Source: Pisaster brevispinus
Lineage: Eukaryota; Echinodermata; Asteroidea; Forcipulatida; Asteriidae
Reading direction: 5' to 3'
Length of the DNA: 64,000 nucleotides
NCBI GenBank assembly: GCA_023634235.1
Contig: JAMKCF010000022.1
Location: 4,394,541-4,458,540 of the forward strand
The notes under the pieces are model-generated. The model did not search any database, was not told where the DNA came from, and saw only the letters and a program-made list of their open reading frames with translations. The first letter of the stretch is position 1, and every line of letters begins with the position of its first letter. Position numbers and translations under genes: made by a program. This document shows positions 10,244 through 22,930 of this stretch, piece after piece.

Positions 10244-12342
10244 CTAGACACTAAGTGTTTGTGAACAAACACAAAGCTGTTCCGTTTTGTTGTGCTTTGA
10301 TTAATTGATCCAGACATTTAAACTGAGCCTAAGTTCAAGATTGAACGATATGGTTCCATTTCCGGTTGACCCGGAATTAAAGGTCAACATGGGGTTACGG
10401 TAACCCAAGGCTTATCTTCAATGCTCAAAGGGTTTATAACTGAAAACAAAGAAAATCGGCTCTATAGTTCTTGAGATATGGTCCCACTTCCGGTTGACCT
10501 AGAAGTAAGATCAACATTGGGTCACGGTAGAACAAGGCTAATCTTCAATGCTCAAAGACTCTATCACTGAAAAAAAATTGAAAATGGGTTGTGTTATTCT
10601 TGAGTAATGATCCCACTTCCGGTTGACCCGGAAGGAAAGGTTAACATGGGGTCATGGTAACCCTAGTTTAATATTCAATGCTCAAAGGGTTTATAACTGA
10701 AAACAAAGAAAATTGGCTAAGTAATTATTGAGATATAGGCCCACTTCCAGTTGACCCGGAAGTAAAGGTCAACATGGGGTCAGGGTTACCCAAGTTCAAT
10801 CTTTAATGCTCAAAGGATCTATAATTGAAAAGAAATTGAAAATCGGTTGTGTTGTTCTTGAGATATGGTCCCACTTCCGGTTGACCCCTAGTAAAGGTCA
10901 ACATGGGGTCATGGTTACCCAAGGCTGATCTTTGGTGCCCAAGGAGTCAATAACTGAAAAAAGTTTGAAAATCGGTTGTGTAGTTCTTGAGATATGGTCC
11001 CACTTCTGGTTGACCCCTAAGTAAAGGTCAACATTGGGTCACGGTTTCCCAAAGCTAATCTCCAATGCCCAAGGAGTCAATAACTGAAAAAAGTTTGAAA
11101 ATCGGTTGTGTAGTTCTTGAGATATGGTCTCACTTCCGGTTGACCCGGAAGTAAAGGTCAACATGGGGTCATGGTTACCCAAGGCTGATCTTTGGTGCCC
11201 AAGGAGTCTATAACTGAAAAAAGTTTGAAAATCGGTTGTGTTGTTCTTGAGATATGGTCCCACTTCTGGTTGACCCCTAAGTAAAGGTCAACATTGGGTC
11301 ACGGTTTCCCAAAGCTAATCTCCAATGCCCAAGGAGTCTATAACTGAAAAATGTTTGAAAATCGGTTGTGTAGTTCTTGAGATATGGTCCCACTTCCGGT
11401 TGACCCCTAAATAAAGGTCAACATTGGGTCACGTTTTCCCAAAGCTAATCTCCAATGCCCAAGGAGTCTATAACTGATAAAAGTTTGAAAATCGGCTGTG
11501 TACTTCTTGAGATATGGTGCTGCAAAGATTAACTAGTTAAATATTCAAATGTAGCGCCCGGGACAAAATCGTCGAGCGCCCTGGGCAACAGAATCACGAC
11601 GTACATGTACACATGCACAAGCCACCGTTTCAATACGCTATAGATCGATATTTTTGTATAAATAGTGTGCAGCGACTGGTACCCAGAAGTCGGCTATTTC
11701 GTTACGGCATTTCGCGTGCATTTTTCTCTGTGTCGCAGGGCATCCTGACTACATTTTTAGTCGATGAACGGAACCTTGTCTCCAAGCCATTGGTGTCCGA
11801 TTTGTCACTGAATCGTTAATTATCGTGGAAATTGTTCTACTTTGATTAGTTTTAATGACCAGGAACATCTCTTATTAAAAGCAATTAATTTTTCAAAACA
11901 GTTTATGTAATTTAGGAAACTAATTCGTAATTTTAATTGAAAATATCGTGTTTTTGACTGTCAAAACATTTGCCCTTTCAGCGCCAAGTGTTTTGTACAC
12001 AGAGCAAAAACGCGCCAACAAATGACGTCATTGATGACGTTTTATGAATTTTTTGCCACGCTACAGAGCTACATAATAAGACGAGTCTATATTTGAAAAC
12101 AGTTTGAGGATCAGACATATACTTCTTGAGATATGGTGGGAACAAGATTGCCTAATTAAATATTCATGTCATTATAACTCAGCTAATTAATGAAGAACTT
12201 GAACAATTTTACTCTTAGCATAATTTCATGTTCTAAGCTTCAATTTGATGTAAGATCTGAATCTCCCATATCTATTATTTTAGAGCTTAGGTTCGTACAA
12301 AATCGTGTACAAAAGCTATGGCAATTTTGACAGAAACAAAGA
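10244..12342 (-). repeat. Family A unit 6 (copy of unit 4)
   Basis: Same length (2099 bp) as unit 4 at an offset of 4605 bp, with the nine-monomer array at 10352-11516 and the 68-codon frame at 11613-11819. Identity with unit 4 stops at the right terminus: the spacer after unit 6 is only 13 bp of TAA repeats, whereas unit 4 is followed by a hairpin element. Confidence 0.9.
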
Positions 12343-12355
12343 ATAATAATAATAA

Positions 12356-14017
12356 CTAGACACTAAGTGTTTGTGAACAAACACAAAGCTGTTCCGTTTT
12401 GTTGTGCTTTGATTAATTGATCCAGACATTTAAAGTGAGCCTAAGTTCAAGATTGAACGATATGGTTCCATTTCCGGTTGACCCGGAATTAAAGGTCAAC
12501 ATGGGGTTACGGTAACCCAAGGCTTATCTTCATTGCTCAAAGGGTTTATAACTGAAAACAAAGAAAATCGGCTCTGTAGTTCTTGAGATATGGTCCCACT
12601 TCCGGTTGACCTAGAAGTAAGATCAACATTGGGTCACGGTAGAACAAGGCTAATCTTCAATGCTCAAAGACTCTATCACTGAAAAAAATTTGAAAATGGG
12701 TTGTGTAATTCTTGAGTAATGATCCCACTTCCGGTTGACCCCTAGTAAAGGTCAACATTGGGTCACGATTTCCCAAAACTAATCTCCAATGCCAAGGAGT
12801 CTATAACTGAAAAACGTTTTTAAATCGGTTGTGTAGTTCTTGAGATATGGTCTCACTTCCGGTTGACCCGGAAGTAAAGGTCAACATGGGGTCATGCTTA
12901 CCCAAGGCTGATCTTTGGTGCCCAAGGAGTCTATAACTGAAAAAAGTTTGAAAATCGGTTGTGTAGTTCTTGATATATGGTCCCACTTCTGGTTGACCCC
13001 TAAGTGAAGGTCAACATTTGGTCACGGTTTCCCAAAGCTAATCTCCAATGCCCAAGGAGTCTATAACTGAACAAGTTTGAAAATCGGCTGTGTACTTCTT
13101 GAGATATGGTGCTGCAAAGATTAACTAGTTAAATATTCAAATGAATTAATTAAGAATTTTTATAAAAATTTACATTTAGAGTTAAGCTTAAGTTCAAAAA
13201 ATGTAGCGCCCGGGACAAAATCGTCGAGCGCACCGGGCAACAGAATCACGACGTACATGTACACATGCACAAGCCACCGTTTCAATACGCTATAGATCGA
13301 TCTTTTTGTATAAAATAAATAGTGTGCAGCGACTGGTACCCAGAAGTCGGCTATTTCGTTACGGCATTTCGCGTGCATTTTTCTCTGTGTCGCAGGGCAT
13401 CCTGACTACATTTTTAGTCGATGAACGGAACCTTGTCTCCAAGACTCAATAATATGGCTAGCCATTGGTGTCCGATTTGTCACTGAATCGTTAATTATCG
13501 TGGGAATTTTTCTACTTTGATTAGTTTTAATGACCAGGAACATCTCTTATTAAAAGCAATTAACTTTTCCAAACAGTTTATGTAATTTAGGAAACTAATT
13601 CGTAATTTTAATTGAAAATATCGTGTTTTTGACTGTCAAAACATTTGCCCTTTCAGCGCCAAGTGTTTTGTACACAGAACAAAATCGCGCCACAAAAAGA
13701 CGTCATGATGACGTTTCATGAATTTTTTTGCCACGCTACACAGCTACATAATAAGACGAGTCTATATTTGAAAACAGTTTGTGGATCAGACATATTCTTC
13801 TTGAGATATGGTGGGAACAAGATTGCCTAATTAAATATTCATGTCATTGTAACTCAGCTAATTAATTAAGAATTTTAACAACTTTATTTTTATGACAAGT
13901 TCATGTACTAAGCTTCAGTTTGATATAAGAATTAAGTCTCCCATTTTTATTATTTAAGAGTTTAGGTTCGTACAAAATCGTGTTCAAATGCTATGGCGAT
14001 TTTGACAGAAACAAAGA
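12356..14017 (-). repeat. Family A unit 7, rearranged (1662 bp, 5 monomers)
   Basis: Array at 12464-13108 (five times 129 bp). The core differs from all other A units. About 59 bp of AT-rich sequence resembling the right arm are inserted at 13144-13202, a 5-bp insertion follows the TATA-like box (TATAAAATAAATAG), and 18 bp are added at 13444-13461. The 68-codon frame is broken. The right arm is of the unit 3 type with AGACGTCA in place of TGACGTCA. Unit 8 follows after only ATAA. Confidence 0.85.
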
Positions 14018-14021
14018 ATAA

Positions 14022-15989
14022 CTAGACACTAAGTGTTTGTGAACAAACACAAAGCTGTTCCGTTTTGTTGTACTTTGATTAATTGATCCAGACATATAAA
14101 GTGAGCCTAAGTTCAAGATTGAACGATAAGGTTCCATTTCCGGTTGACCCGGAATTAAAGGTCAACATGGGGTTACGGTAACCCAAGGCTTATCTTCAAT
14201 GCTCAAAGGGTTAATAACTGGAAAAAAGAAAATCGGCTGTGTTGTTCTTGAGATATGGTCCCACTTCCGGTTGACCTAGAAGTAAGGTCAACATTGGGTC
14301 ACGGTAGAACAAGGCTAATCTTCAATGCTCAAAGACTCTATCACTGAAAAAAAAATGAAAATGGGTCGTGTAATTCTTGAGTAATGATCCCACTTCCGGT
14401 TGACCCGGAAGGAAAGGTTAACATGGGGTCATGGTAACCCTAGTTTAAAATTCAATGCTTAAATGGTATATAACTGAAACAAATTGAAAATTGGCTAAGT
14501 AATTATTGAGATATAGGCCCACTTCCAGTTGACCCGGAAGTAAAGGTCAACATGGGGTCAGGGTTACCCAAGTTCAATCTTTAATGCTCAAATGATCTAT
14601 AACTGAAAAGAAATTGAAAATCGGTTGTGTAGTTCTTGAGATATGGTCCCACTTCCGGTTGACCCCTAGTAAAGGTCAACATTGGGTCACGATTTCCCAA
14701 AACTAATCTCCAATGCCAAGGAGTCTATAACTGAAAAACGTTTTTAAATCGGTTGTGTAGTTCTTGAGATATGGTCTCACTTCCGGTTGACCCGGAAGTA
14801 AAGGTCAACATGGGGTCATGCTTACCCAAGGCTGATCTTTGGTGCCCAAGGAGTCTATAACTGAAAAAAGTTTGAAAATCGGTTGTGTAGTTCTTGATAT
14901 ATGGTCCCACTTCTGGTTGACCCCTAAGTGAAGGTCAATATTGGGTCACGGTTTCCCAAAGCTAATCTCCAATGCCCAAGGAGTCTAAAACTGAAAAATG
15001 TTTGAAAATCGGTTGTGTAGTTCTTGAGATATGGTCCCACTTCCGGTTGACGCCTAAATAAAGGTCAACATTGGGTCACGTTTTCCCAAAGCTAATCTCC
15101 AATGCCCAAGGAGTCTATAACTGATAAAAGTTTGAAAATCGGCTGTGTACTTCTTGAGATATGGTGCTGCAAAGATTAACTAGTTAAATATTCAAATGTA
15201 GCGCCCGGGACAAAATCGTCGAGCGCCCTGGGCAACAGAATCACGACGTTCATGTACACATGCACAAGCCACCGTTTCAATACGCTATAGATCGATATTT
15301 TTGTATAAATAGTGTGCAGCGACTGGTACCCAGAAGTCGGCTATTTCGTTACGGCATTTCGCGTGCATTTTTCTCTGTGTCGCAGGGCATCCTGACTACA
15401 TTTTTAGTCGATGAACGGAACCTTGTCTCCAAGCCATTGGTGTCCGATTTGTCACTGAATCGTTAATTATCGTGGAAATTGTTCTGCTTTGATTAGTTTT
15501 AATGGCCAGGAACATCTCTTATTAAAAGCAATTTACTTTTCAAAACAGTTTATGTAATTTAGGAAAATAATTCGTAATTTTAATTGAAAATATCGTGTTT
15601 TTGACTGTCAAAACATTTGCCCTTTCAGCGCCAAGTGTTTTGTACACAGAACAAAAACGCGCCAACAAATGACGTCATTGATGACGTTTTATGAATTTTT
15701 TGCCACGCTACAGAGCTACATAATAAGACGAGTCTATATTTGAAAACAGTTTGAGGATCAGACATACACTTCTTGAGATATGGTGGGAACAAGATTGCCT
15801 AATTAAATATTCATGTCATTATAACTCAGCTAATTAATGAAGAACTTGAACAATTTTACTCTTAGCATAATTTCATGTTCTAAGCTTCAATTTGATGTAT
15901 GATCTGAATCTCCCATATTTATTATTTGAGAGCTTAGGTTCGTACAAAATCGTGTACAAAAGCTATGGCAATTTTGACAGAAACAAAGA
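14022..15989 (-). repeat. Family A unit 8 (1968 bp, 8 monomers)
   Basis: Array at 14130-15163 (eight times 129 bp), core from 15164, 68-codon frame at 15260-15466. It shares CATGCTTACCC, TTGATATATGG and AAGTGAAGG variants with units 7 and 27, and the left-end variants TTGTACTTTG and GATAAGGTTCC with unit 27, again linking the two A arrays. Confidence 0.87.
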
Positions 15990-15999
15990 ATAATAATAA

Positions 16000-17710
16000 C
16001 TAGACACTAAGTGTTTGTGAACAAACACAAAGCTGTTCCGTTTTGTTGTGCTTTGATTAATTGATCCAGACATTTAAAGTGAGCCTAAGTTCAAGATTGA
16101 ACGATATGGTTCCATTTCCGGTTGACCCGGAATTAAAGGTCAACATGGGGTTACGGTAACCCAAGGCTTATCTTCAATGCTCAAAGGGTTTATATCTGAA
16201 AACAAAGAAAATTGGCTAAGTAATTATTGAGATATAGGCCCACTTCCAGTTGACCCGGAAGTAAAGGTCAACATGGGGTCAGGGTTACCCAAGTTCAATC
16301 TTAAATGCTCAAAGGATCTATTACTGAAAAGAAATTGAAAATCGGTTGTGTAGTTCTTGAGATATGGTCCCACTTCCGGTTGACCCCTAGTAAAGGTCAA
16401 CATGGTGTCATGGTTACCCAAGGCTGATCTTTGGTGCCCAAGGAGTCTATAACTGAAAAAAGTTTGAAAATCGGTTGTGTAGTTCTTAAGATATGGTCTC
16501 ACTTCCGGTTGACCCGGAAGTAAAGGTCAACATGGGGTCATGGTTACCCAAGGCTGATCTTTGGTGCCCAAGGAGTCTATAACTGAAAAAAGTTTGAAAA
16601 TCGGTTGTGTAGTTCTTGAGATATGGTCCCACTTCTGGTTGACCCCTAAGTAAAGGTCAACATTGGGTCACGGTTTCCCAAAGCTAATCTCCAATGCCCA
16701 AGGAGTCTATAACTGAAAAATGTTTGAAAATTGCTTGTGTAGTTCTTGAGATATGGTCCCACTTCCGGTTGATCCCTAAATAAAGGTCAACATTGGGTCA
16801 CGTTTTCCCAAAGCTAATCTCCAATGCCCAAGGAGTCTATAACTGATAAAAGTTTGAAAATCGGCTGTGTACTTCTTGAGATATGGTGCTGCAAAGATTA
16901 ACTAGTTAAATATTCAAATGTAGCGCCCGGGACAAAATCGTCGAGCGCCCTGGGCAACAGAATCACGACGTACATGTACACATGCACAAGCCACCGTTTC
17001 AATACGCTATAGATCGATATTTTTGTATATATAGTGTGCAGCGACTGGTACCCAGAAGTCGGCTATTTCGTAACGGCATTTCGCGTGCATTTTTCTCTGT
17101 GTCGCAGGGCATCCTGACTACATTTTTTGTCGATGAACGGAACCTTGTCTCCAAGCCATTGGTGTCCGATTTGTCACTGAATCGTTAATTATCGTGGAAA
17201 TTGTTCTACTTTGATTAGTTTTAATGACCAGGAACATCTCTTATTAAAAGCAATTAACTTTTTAAAACAGTTTATGTAATTTAGGAAAATAATTCGTAAT
17301 TTTAATTGAAAATATCGTGTTTTTGACTGTCAAAACATTTGCCCTTTCAGCGCCAAGTGTTTTGTACACAGAACAAAAACGCGCCAACAAATGACGTCAT
17401 TGATGACGTTATATGAATTTTTTGCCACGCTACAGAGCTACATAATAAGACGAGTCTATATTTGAAAACAGTTTGAGGATCAGACATATACTTCTTGAGA
17501 TATGGTGGGAACAAGATTGCCTAATTAAATATTCATGTCATTATAACTCAGCTAATTAATGAAGAACTTGAACAATTTTACTCTTAGCATAATTTCATGT
17601 TCTAAGCTTCAATTTGATGTATGATCTGAATCTCCCATATTTATTATTTTAGAGCTTAGGTTCGTACAAAATCGTGTACAAAAGCTATGGCAATTTTGAC
17701 AGAAACAAAG

Positions 17711-17711
<1 letters not shown>
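16000..17711 (-). repeat. Family A unit 9 (1712 bp, 6 monomers)
   Basis: Array at 16108-16885 (six times 129 bp) and core from 16886. Marker variants CTATTACTG, CTTAAGATATGG, GTTGATCCCTAAA, TATATATAG in the TATA-like box and ATTTTTTGTCG are all shared with unit 20, which has the same length. The last A unit before the B block. Confidence 0.88.
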
Positions 17712-17742
<31 letters not shown>

Positions 17743-17868
17743 TAATAATCCCAAGAAAAACAAAACCTGTTCCGACTGCTAAGTCGGAACAGCTAATAAT
17801 AATAATAATAATAAAAATAATAATCCCAAGAAAAACAAAACCTGTTCCGACTGCTAAGTCGGAACAGC

Positions 17869-17904
<36 letters not shown>

Positions 17905-17967
17905 TAATAATCCCAACAAAAACAAAACCTGTTCCGACTGCTAAGTCGGAACAGCTAATAATAATAA
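17712..17967. repeat. (TAA)n spacer with three hairpin elements, A to B junction
   Basis: TAA repeats with three 48-bp hairpin elements of family A type (TCCCAAG or TCCCAAC lead, TGCTAA loop). The next unit starts CTAGACATTAGG, the family B version of the end, so the change of family falls exactly at a unit boundary. Confidence 0.9.
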
Positions 17968-18864
17968 CTAGACATTAGGTGTTTGTGAACAAACACAAAG
18001 CTGTTCCGTTAAGTTGTGCTTTGATTAAACTCAAGTTCAATCTTCAATGCACAAGGGGTCTAAAACTGGAAAAAATGTAAATCGGTTGTGTAGTTCTTGA
18101 GATATGGTCCCACTTCCGGTTGACCCAGAAGTAAAGGTCAACATTGGGTCACGGTAACCCAAGTTCAATCTTCAATGTTCAAAGGATCTAATAACTGAAA
18201 AGAAATGGAACATGGGTTGTGTAGTTCTTGAGATATGGTCCCACTTCTGGTTGACCCGGAAGTAAAGGTTAACATGGGGTCACGGTAACCCAAGTTCAAT
18301 CTTCAATGTTTAAAGGATCTAATAACTGAAAAGAAATTGAACATGGGTTATGTAGTTCTTGAGATAATGGTCCCACTTCTGGTTGACCCAGAAGTAAAGG
18401 TTAACATGGGGTCACGGTAACCCAAGTTCAATCTTCAATGCTCAATGAGTCTATAACTGAAACGAACTTGAAATGCACATAATTATCGTTTCCAATCAGG
18501 CTCGTAGTCTTTGTTATATGAAAACTGTGCTGGAGGTAATAAATGCAAGAAACATTGAACGCTAGAGGGCGTTACACAACAATTCGATTGCACATGCTCA
18601 TTTATTTTGCAGGGTGATTGTGCAGAGCAAATGTTGCACTGAAGAGGCAATGTTTTTGATCACAAACGCAGTTGTGTTAACGTTTTTTTTACTCGAAATT
18701 TTGTTATTGAGGAACATGTCTCACAAGTTACTATGCATACTAAGCCTGTGACGGTAACATGGTTAACCAACCGATCAACCAGTTAAACGTTTACGTTTTT
18801 ACGGTTCGGATAAGCGTAAAACAATTCAATCAAAAAGTGCCGCGAAATATTGACTATAATAATT

Positions 18865-19310
18865 GCCTAGTTACATGAAGTACACACGCCCACAAGCCAA
18901 AATTCTCTGCTAACCCCTGAAATACGCTTAACGTAAGCACGGAAGTCTCTGTTGCCGTAAGCGTTGATTCTTTGCTTTTGGTAAGCAGAGCCATGTATTT
19001 GGGCCTGGGTCTCACAACTTAGTGGATAAAGTGAACTACCCCTCATTTAAACGAATGAGCCCAATTACATGGCTCTGGTTACTGCCGAAATCCATGCTTA
19101 CGGTCATCATTCTCCGCTTATTTTGCAAGCGTCGAATTTCTGCGCTAGCTGTGTAAGCGAAGAATGCCTAGTTTCGTGAAGTACACACGAGAAAAAGCCG
19201 AAATTCTCTGCTAACTCCTGAAATACGCTTGACGTAAGCACGGAATTCCCTGCTTCCGTTTCCGTAAGCGTCGATTCTGCGCTTACGGTAAGCAGAGTCA
19301 TGAAATTGGG
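18865..19310. repeat. ~297-bp tandem repeat, 1.5 copies, with foldback arms
   Basis: Two starts of GCCTAGTT at 18865 and 19166 (301 bp apart), each leading into GTAAGC/GCTTACG-rich sequence. Inside the first copy an imperfect inverted repeat of about 24 bp (18980-19003 against 19059-19084, cores AGAGCCATGTA and TACATGGCTCT) surrounds about 55 bp that itself holds CTCATT and AATGAG. It could form a large stem-loop. No coding content recognised. Confidence 0.75.
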
Positions 19311-19605
19311 TCCAGGTCACACAAGTTAGTACGAAAACCACACAAGACTGTATATCATGGAATAGGTCCCACAATTTAGTAGGTAAAGCAATCACACCAC
19401 AGGTCTCACAATTTAGTAAGTAAAGCGACAAATCAGTGGTCTCACAAGTCAGTAAGTAAAGATTGGTCTATGCTGTTGTATTAAAATTGTAATTGTAAAA
19501 AAAAATATTTTTAATATCGTGTATGTAATTGTTGTTACGATAAAAAAATTAATGCGGTATAAGCTAATAAGTTAGTACATCACACGAACTACCACTCTTA
19601 TCAAG

Positions 19606-19686
19606 GAATTATGAATTCGAAACGACTTATGAATTCGAAACGAATTATGAATTCGAAACGAATTATTAATTCAAAACGAATTATAA
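19606..19686. repeat. 18-bp GAATTC minisatellite
   Basis: About four and a half copies of a unit of the form CGAATTATGAATTCGAAA, decaying to the right. Equivalent tracts lie at about 35605-35665 and 38633-38672, and shorter ones in the B3 units near 26677, 43190 and 47207, so copy number varies between units. Confidence 0.75.
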
Positions 19687-20165
19687 ATCTGTTACTACGC
19701 CTGCTTTCCACTGATAACATCTCAGTGCATGCCACAACAGGGCTTTAGTAGCACATAATAATTTTTGGTAGACGATTTAAATTTTTGTCTATGCTATTGT
19801 ACTAACATTTGTTGTGTCTTTTTAATACTGAATGTTTTTGTTGGGCTAAAATAGTAAATATTGGATATGACTTTATTGTTAATTTTGGCTCTTCATGCAC
19901 ACCCATGAAAAATGTATTTTTTCTTGTCTACAACTTTCCCCATTCAGCTACAATTCGAGCCTCATTGCAACCCCCAACAGGTTTGTTGTTTGCTACATAG
20001 AGTGATTTCCCGAAGTAATGCATTCGCACAAGAACCTTAAAAACGTAGCCTTGTTTCCTTCACGATTGAGCTTCAAGTAATGCGTTTGCATAAGAAACCT
20101 AAAAGATCGTTTTCCGGTGAACGGGACCCAAGCGCGGACAAGTCTGCCAAGCGGGCAACATCGTC

Positions 20166-20441
20166 CTACACACGGCGTTCTATTTTTCTACGTTCACGCT
20201 GCTGATACCTGAGTAACGATAAGATCTGAGCGGACACACGACGCTCTGCGCTGAGAGCAAGACAAATTCTTCTCGATTCTTGTGAATGAAAGTAGACTTG
20301 TGTTAGTCGGCGCAGGAATGACTCTTTATAATACACTCTACATACAAACAACGCAAAAACACGGGTCACAAATGGGTAGGACTTGAGCAAGTTTAAAAAA
20401 AAGCAAGCAAGAGCACCGTTAAACTCGTATAGCGCCCTCAA
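20166..20441 (-). other. 91-codon open frame in B1 unit, probably non-coding
   Basis: Shortened version of the 120-codon frame seen in B2 units. The codon after Arg-Arg-Val, tryptophan in the intact frames, is TAG here, and the same change occurs in unit 16. A TATA-like element lies nearby on the same strand (TATTATAAAG, minus strand, near 20325). No family recognised and no sign of selection. Confidence 0.35.
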
Positions 20442-21660
20442 TTGTTACAAAAATTTAGAGCTTGACTCCTTTTTTATTTATAAACTCACAGATTCTAAGC
20501 AAAGTACCCGTGGCGTTAAATTTGCCTGAGAATTTGGGGGTTTTTTTTACTGACAATGTTTTGGTAAGTTTTGATGCTTTTAAACTGAAGTTCAATAAAA
20601 TCTTTCTTGTTTTAAGAAACATTTGTGTAATCTAGGACGTTCAATTTGAGCTTAATTGAAAAATATGTTTCTAGAAGTCGGATTTGATTCCACTATCTCC
20701 ATGTGTTTTGTGCACGGGCGAAAATGCGCAATAAATGACGTCATTATGACGTCGTTCGTTGTTTTAGGCCGGAAAGCACATCTACAGTATCTCATAAGTC
20801 TAAAACTAAAAAAAGTTTGACGATCGGCGGTATACTTTTTGAGATATGGTGCTTACAAGGCTGGCTAATTAAATATTCACCTCGCTCTAAAGTGGCTAAT
20901 TAATTAAGAATTTTAACAACTATCACAATAAATGTTAAGTTTATGTACTAAGCTTCAATTTGATATAGGACCTAACTCCTTCATATTTAAACATTAGGAT
21001 ATTGGGTGTATACATAAAACGTGTACAAATGCTATGGGATTTTAGGTGGAAACAAAGAATAATAATAACTAGACATTAGGTGTTTGTGAACAAACACAAA
21101 GCTGTTCCGTTTTGTTTTGCTTTGATTAAACGATCCAGACATTTAAAATGAGCCTAAGTTCAAGATTGAACGATATGGTCCCACTTCCGGTTGACTCAGA
21201 AGTAAAGGTCAACATGGGGTCACGGTAACCCAAGGCTTATCTTCAATGCTCAAAAGGTTTATAACTGAAAAGAAATTGAACATGGGTTGTGTAGTTCTTG
21301 AGATATGGTCCCACTTTCGGTTGACTCGGAAGTAAAGGTTAACATGGGGTCACGGTATCCTAAGTTCAGTCTTCAATGCTTCAAGGGTCTATAACTGAAA
21401 AGAACATGTACATGGGTTGTGTAGTTCTTGAGATGTTGCACTGCAGAGGCAATGTTTTTTATCACAAGCGCAGTTGTGTTAACGTTTTTTTTTACTCTAA
21501 ATTTTGTTATCGAGGAACAGGTCTCACAAGCTAGCATGTATACCAATCCTGTGACGGTTACACGGTTAACCAGCCGATTAACCGGTTAAACGTTTACATT
21601 TTTACGGTTCGGATAAGCATGAAACAGTTCAATCGAAAATTGCTAAACATTGACTATGAA

Positions 21661-21850
21661 TTTGCTTATTCAAAATCAAATCGCTTATTCGGAATCAATT
21701 CGCTTATTCAAACTCAAATCACTTATTATGAATCAATTCGCTTATTCTGAATAAATTCGCTTATTTAGAATCAAAACGCTTTTTCACAATCAATTTGCTT
21801 ACTCGGAATAATTTCGCTCATTCAAAATCAATTTGCTTATTCAGAATCAT
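21661..21850. repeat. 19-bp TTCGCTTATT minisatellite, array 1
   Basis: About ten degenerate copies of a 19-bp unit close to TTCGCTTATTCAGAATCAA. Variants include TTGCTTATTC, CGCTCATTC and CGCTTACTCGG. The array grades into GATTCATAACCATTT repeats on its right. Confidence 0.88.
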
Positions 21851-21983
21851 TGCTGATTCATAACCATTTTGCCTATTCATAACCATTTCACCAAGTCGTA
21901 AGCATTATGCTTGTTGATAAAGATTGTGAAGTTTCTTTAAATACACTTAACACTACATCATTCAATGATTCATCACAAGACGC

Positions 21984-22536
21984 ATGAATGATAGTACCAT
22001 TTCGATGTTCATTCATAAAATGTGTATGCCGTGTAAACTTCCAAATCTCAGGCAGGTGTATTCATCCGTGCACTGTTGCTTTTACGGAATGGCTTATTCG
22101 GAATCAATTCGCTTATTCAAAATCAATTCGCTTATTGGTATCAATTCGCTTATTCGAAATCAATTCGCTTATTCAAATTAAAACGCTTATTCAGAATCAA
22201 TTCGCTTACTCGGATTAATTTCGCTCATTCTAAATCAATTTGCTTATTCAGAATCAATTCGCATATTCAGAATTAAAACGCTTATTCAGAATCAATTTGC
22301 TTACTCGGAATAAATTCGCTCATTTGAAATCAGTTTGCTTATTTAAAATCTAATGGCTTATTCGGTATCAATTCGCTTATTTGGAATCAATTCGCTTATT
22401 CAAAATCGAATGAATGATAGTACCATTTCGGTACTTATGAATGATAGTACCATTTCGATGTTCATTCATAAAACGTTTATGCCGTGTAAACTTCCAAATC
22501 TCAGGCAGGTGTATTCATCCGTGCACGGTCGTTTTT
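21984..22536. repeat. Minisatellite array 2 flanked by ~100-bp direct repeats
   Basis: About seventeen 19-bp copies (22091-22409) lie between two direct repeats of about 100 bp (21984-22083 and 22437-22536). The direct repeats are nearly identical from ATGAATGATAG to ATTCATCCGTGCAC. Each starts with an inverted pair, ATGAATGA (21984-21991) and TCATTCAT (22009-22016). A shorter third copy of the start lies at 22409-22437. The whole arrangement recurs in units 13 and 14. Confidence 0.82.
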
Positions 22537-22930
22537 TGTAAATTTTATGCACAGGCTTTATTTAAAGCTAAATGCTGTTGTATTAAAATCGTAATTGTAA
22601 AACTTTGTGTGCCCTTTATTACCGATCGAGTATGTTATTTTCGTATGGCATGAATAGTAAAAAAATTATGGGACATGAGTTATTGTTAATTTTGGCTTTT
22701 GACCCCAAATCCAACACTGACCCTATAGCCATGGAAAAGGTAATTTCACGTTTTTATACATTATTTCCCCACTCAGCTCTAATTCTAATTCAGCTCTAAT
22801 TGCCCTATTGCATCCCAACCAAGTGTTTTGTCTGCTAGACGGTGATTTCCCAAAGTAATGCGTTCGCACAAGAACCTTAAAAACGTGGTTTCAGGCGAAT
22901 GGGTAGCCTTGTTTCCTTCACGATTGAGCT

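Larger units (their letters stand above)
17968..21058 (-). repeat. Family B unit 10, subtype B1 (3091 bp)
   Basis: Left palindrome, then about three and a half monomers to about 18475. An interior follows with GGTTAACC motifs near 18760, two copies of the ~297-bp repeat (from 18865 and 19166), four degenerate GTCTCACAATTTAGTAAGT repeats at about 19310-19460, an 18-bp GAATTC repeat (19606-19686), a GC-richer minus-strand open frame, and the right arm with TGACGTCATTATGACGTC. It ends AAACAAAGA. No recognisable gene. Confidence 0.85.

Noticed and set aside
21560..21620. GGTTAACC / AACCGGTTAAAC motifs as a telomere or centromere signature
   Set aside because: They are short palindromes occurring once per B unit and do not form a telomeric repeat. 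No CENP-B-like box was identified.
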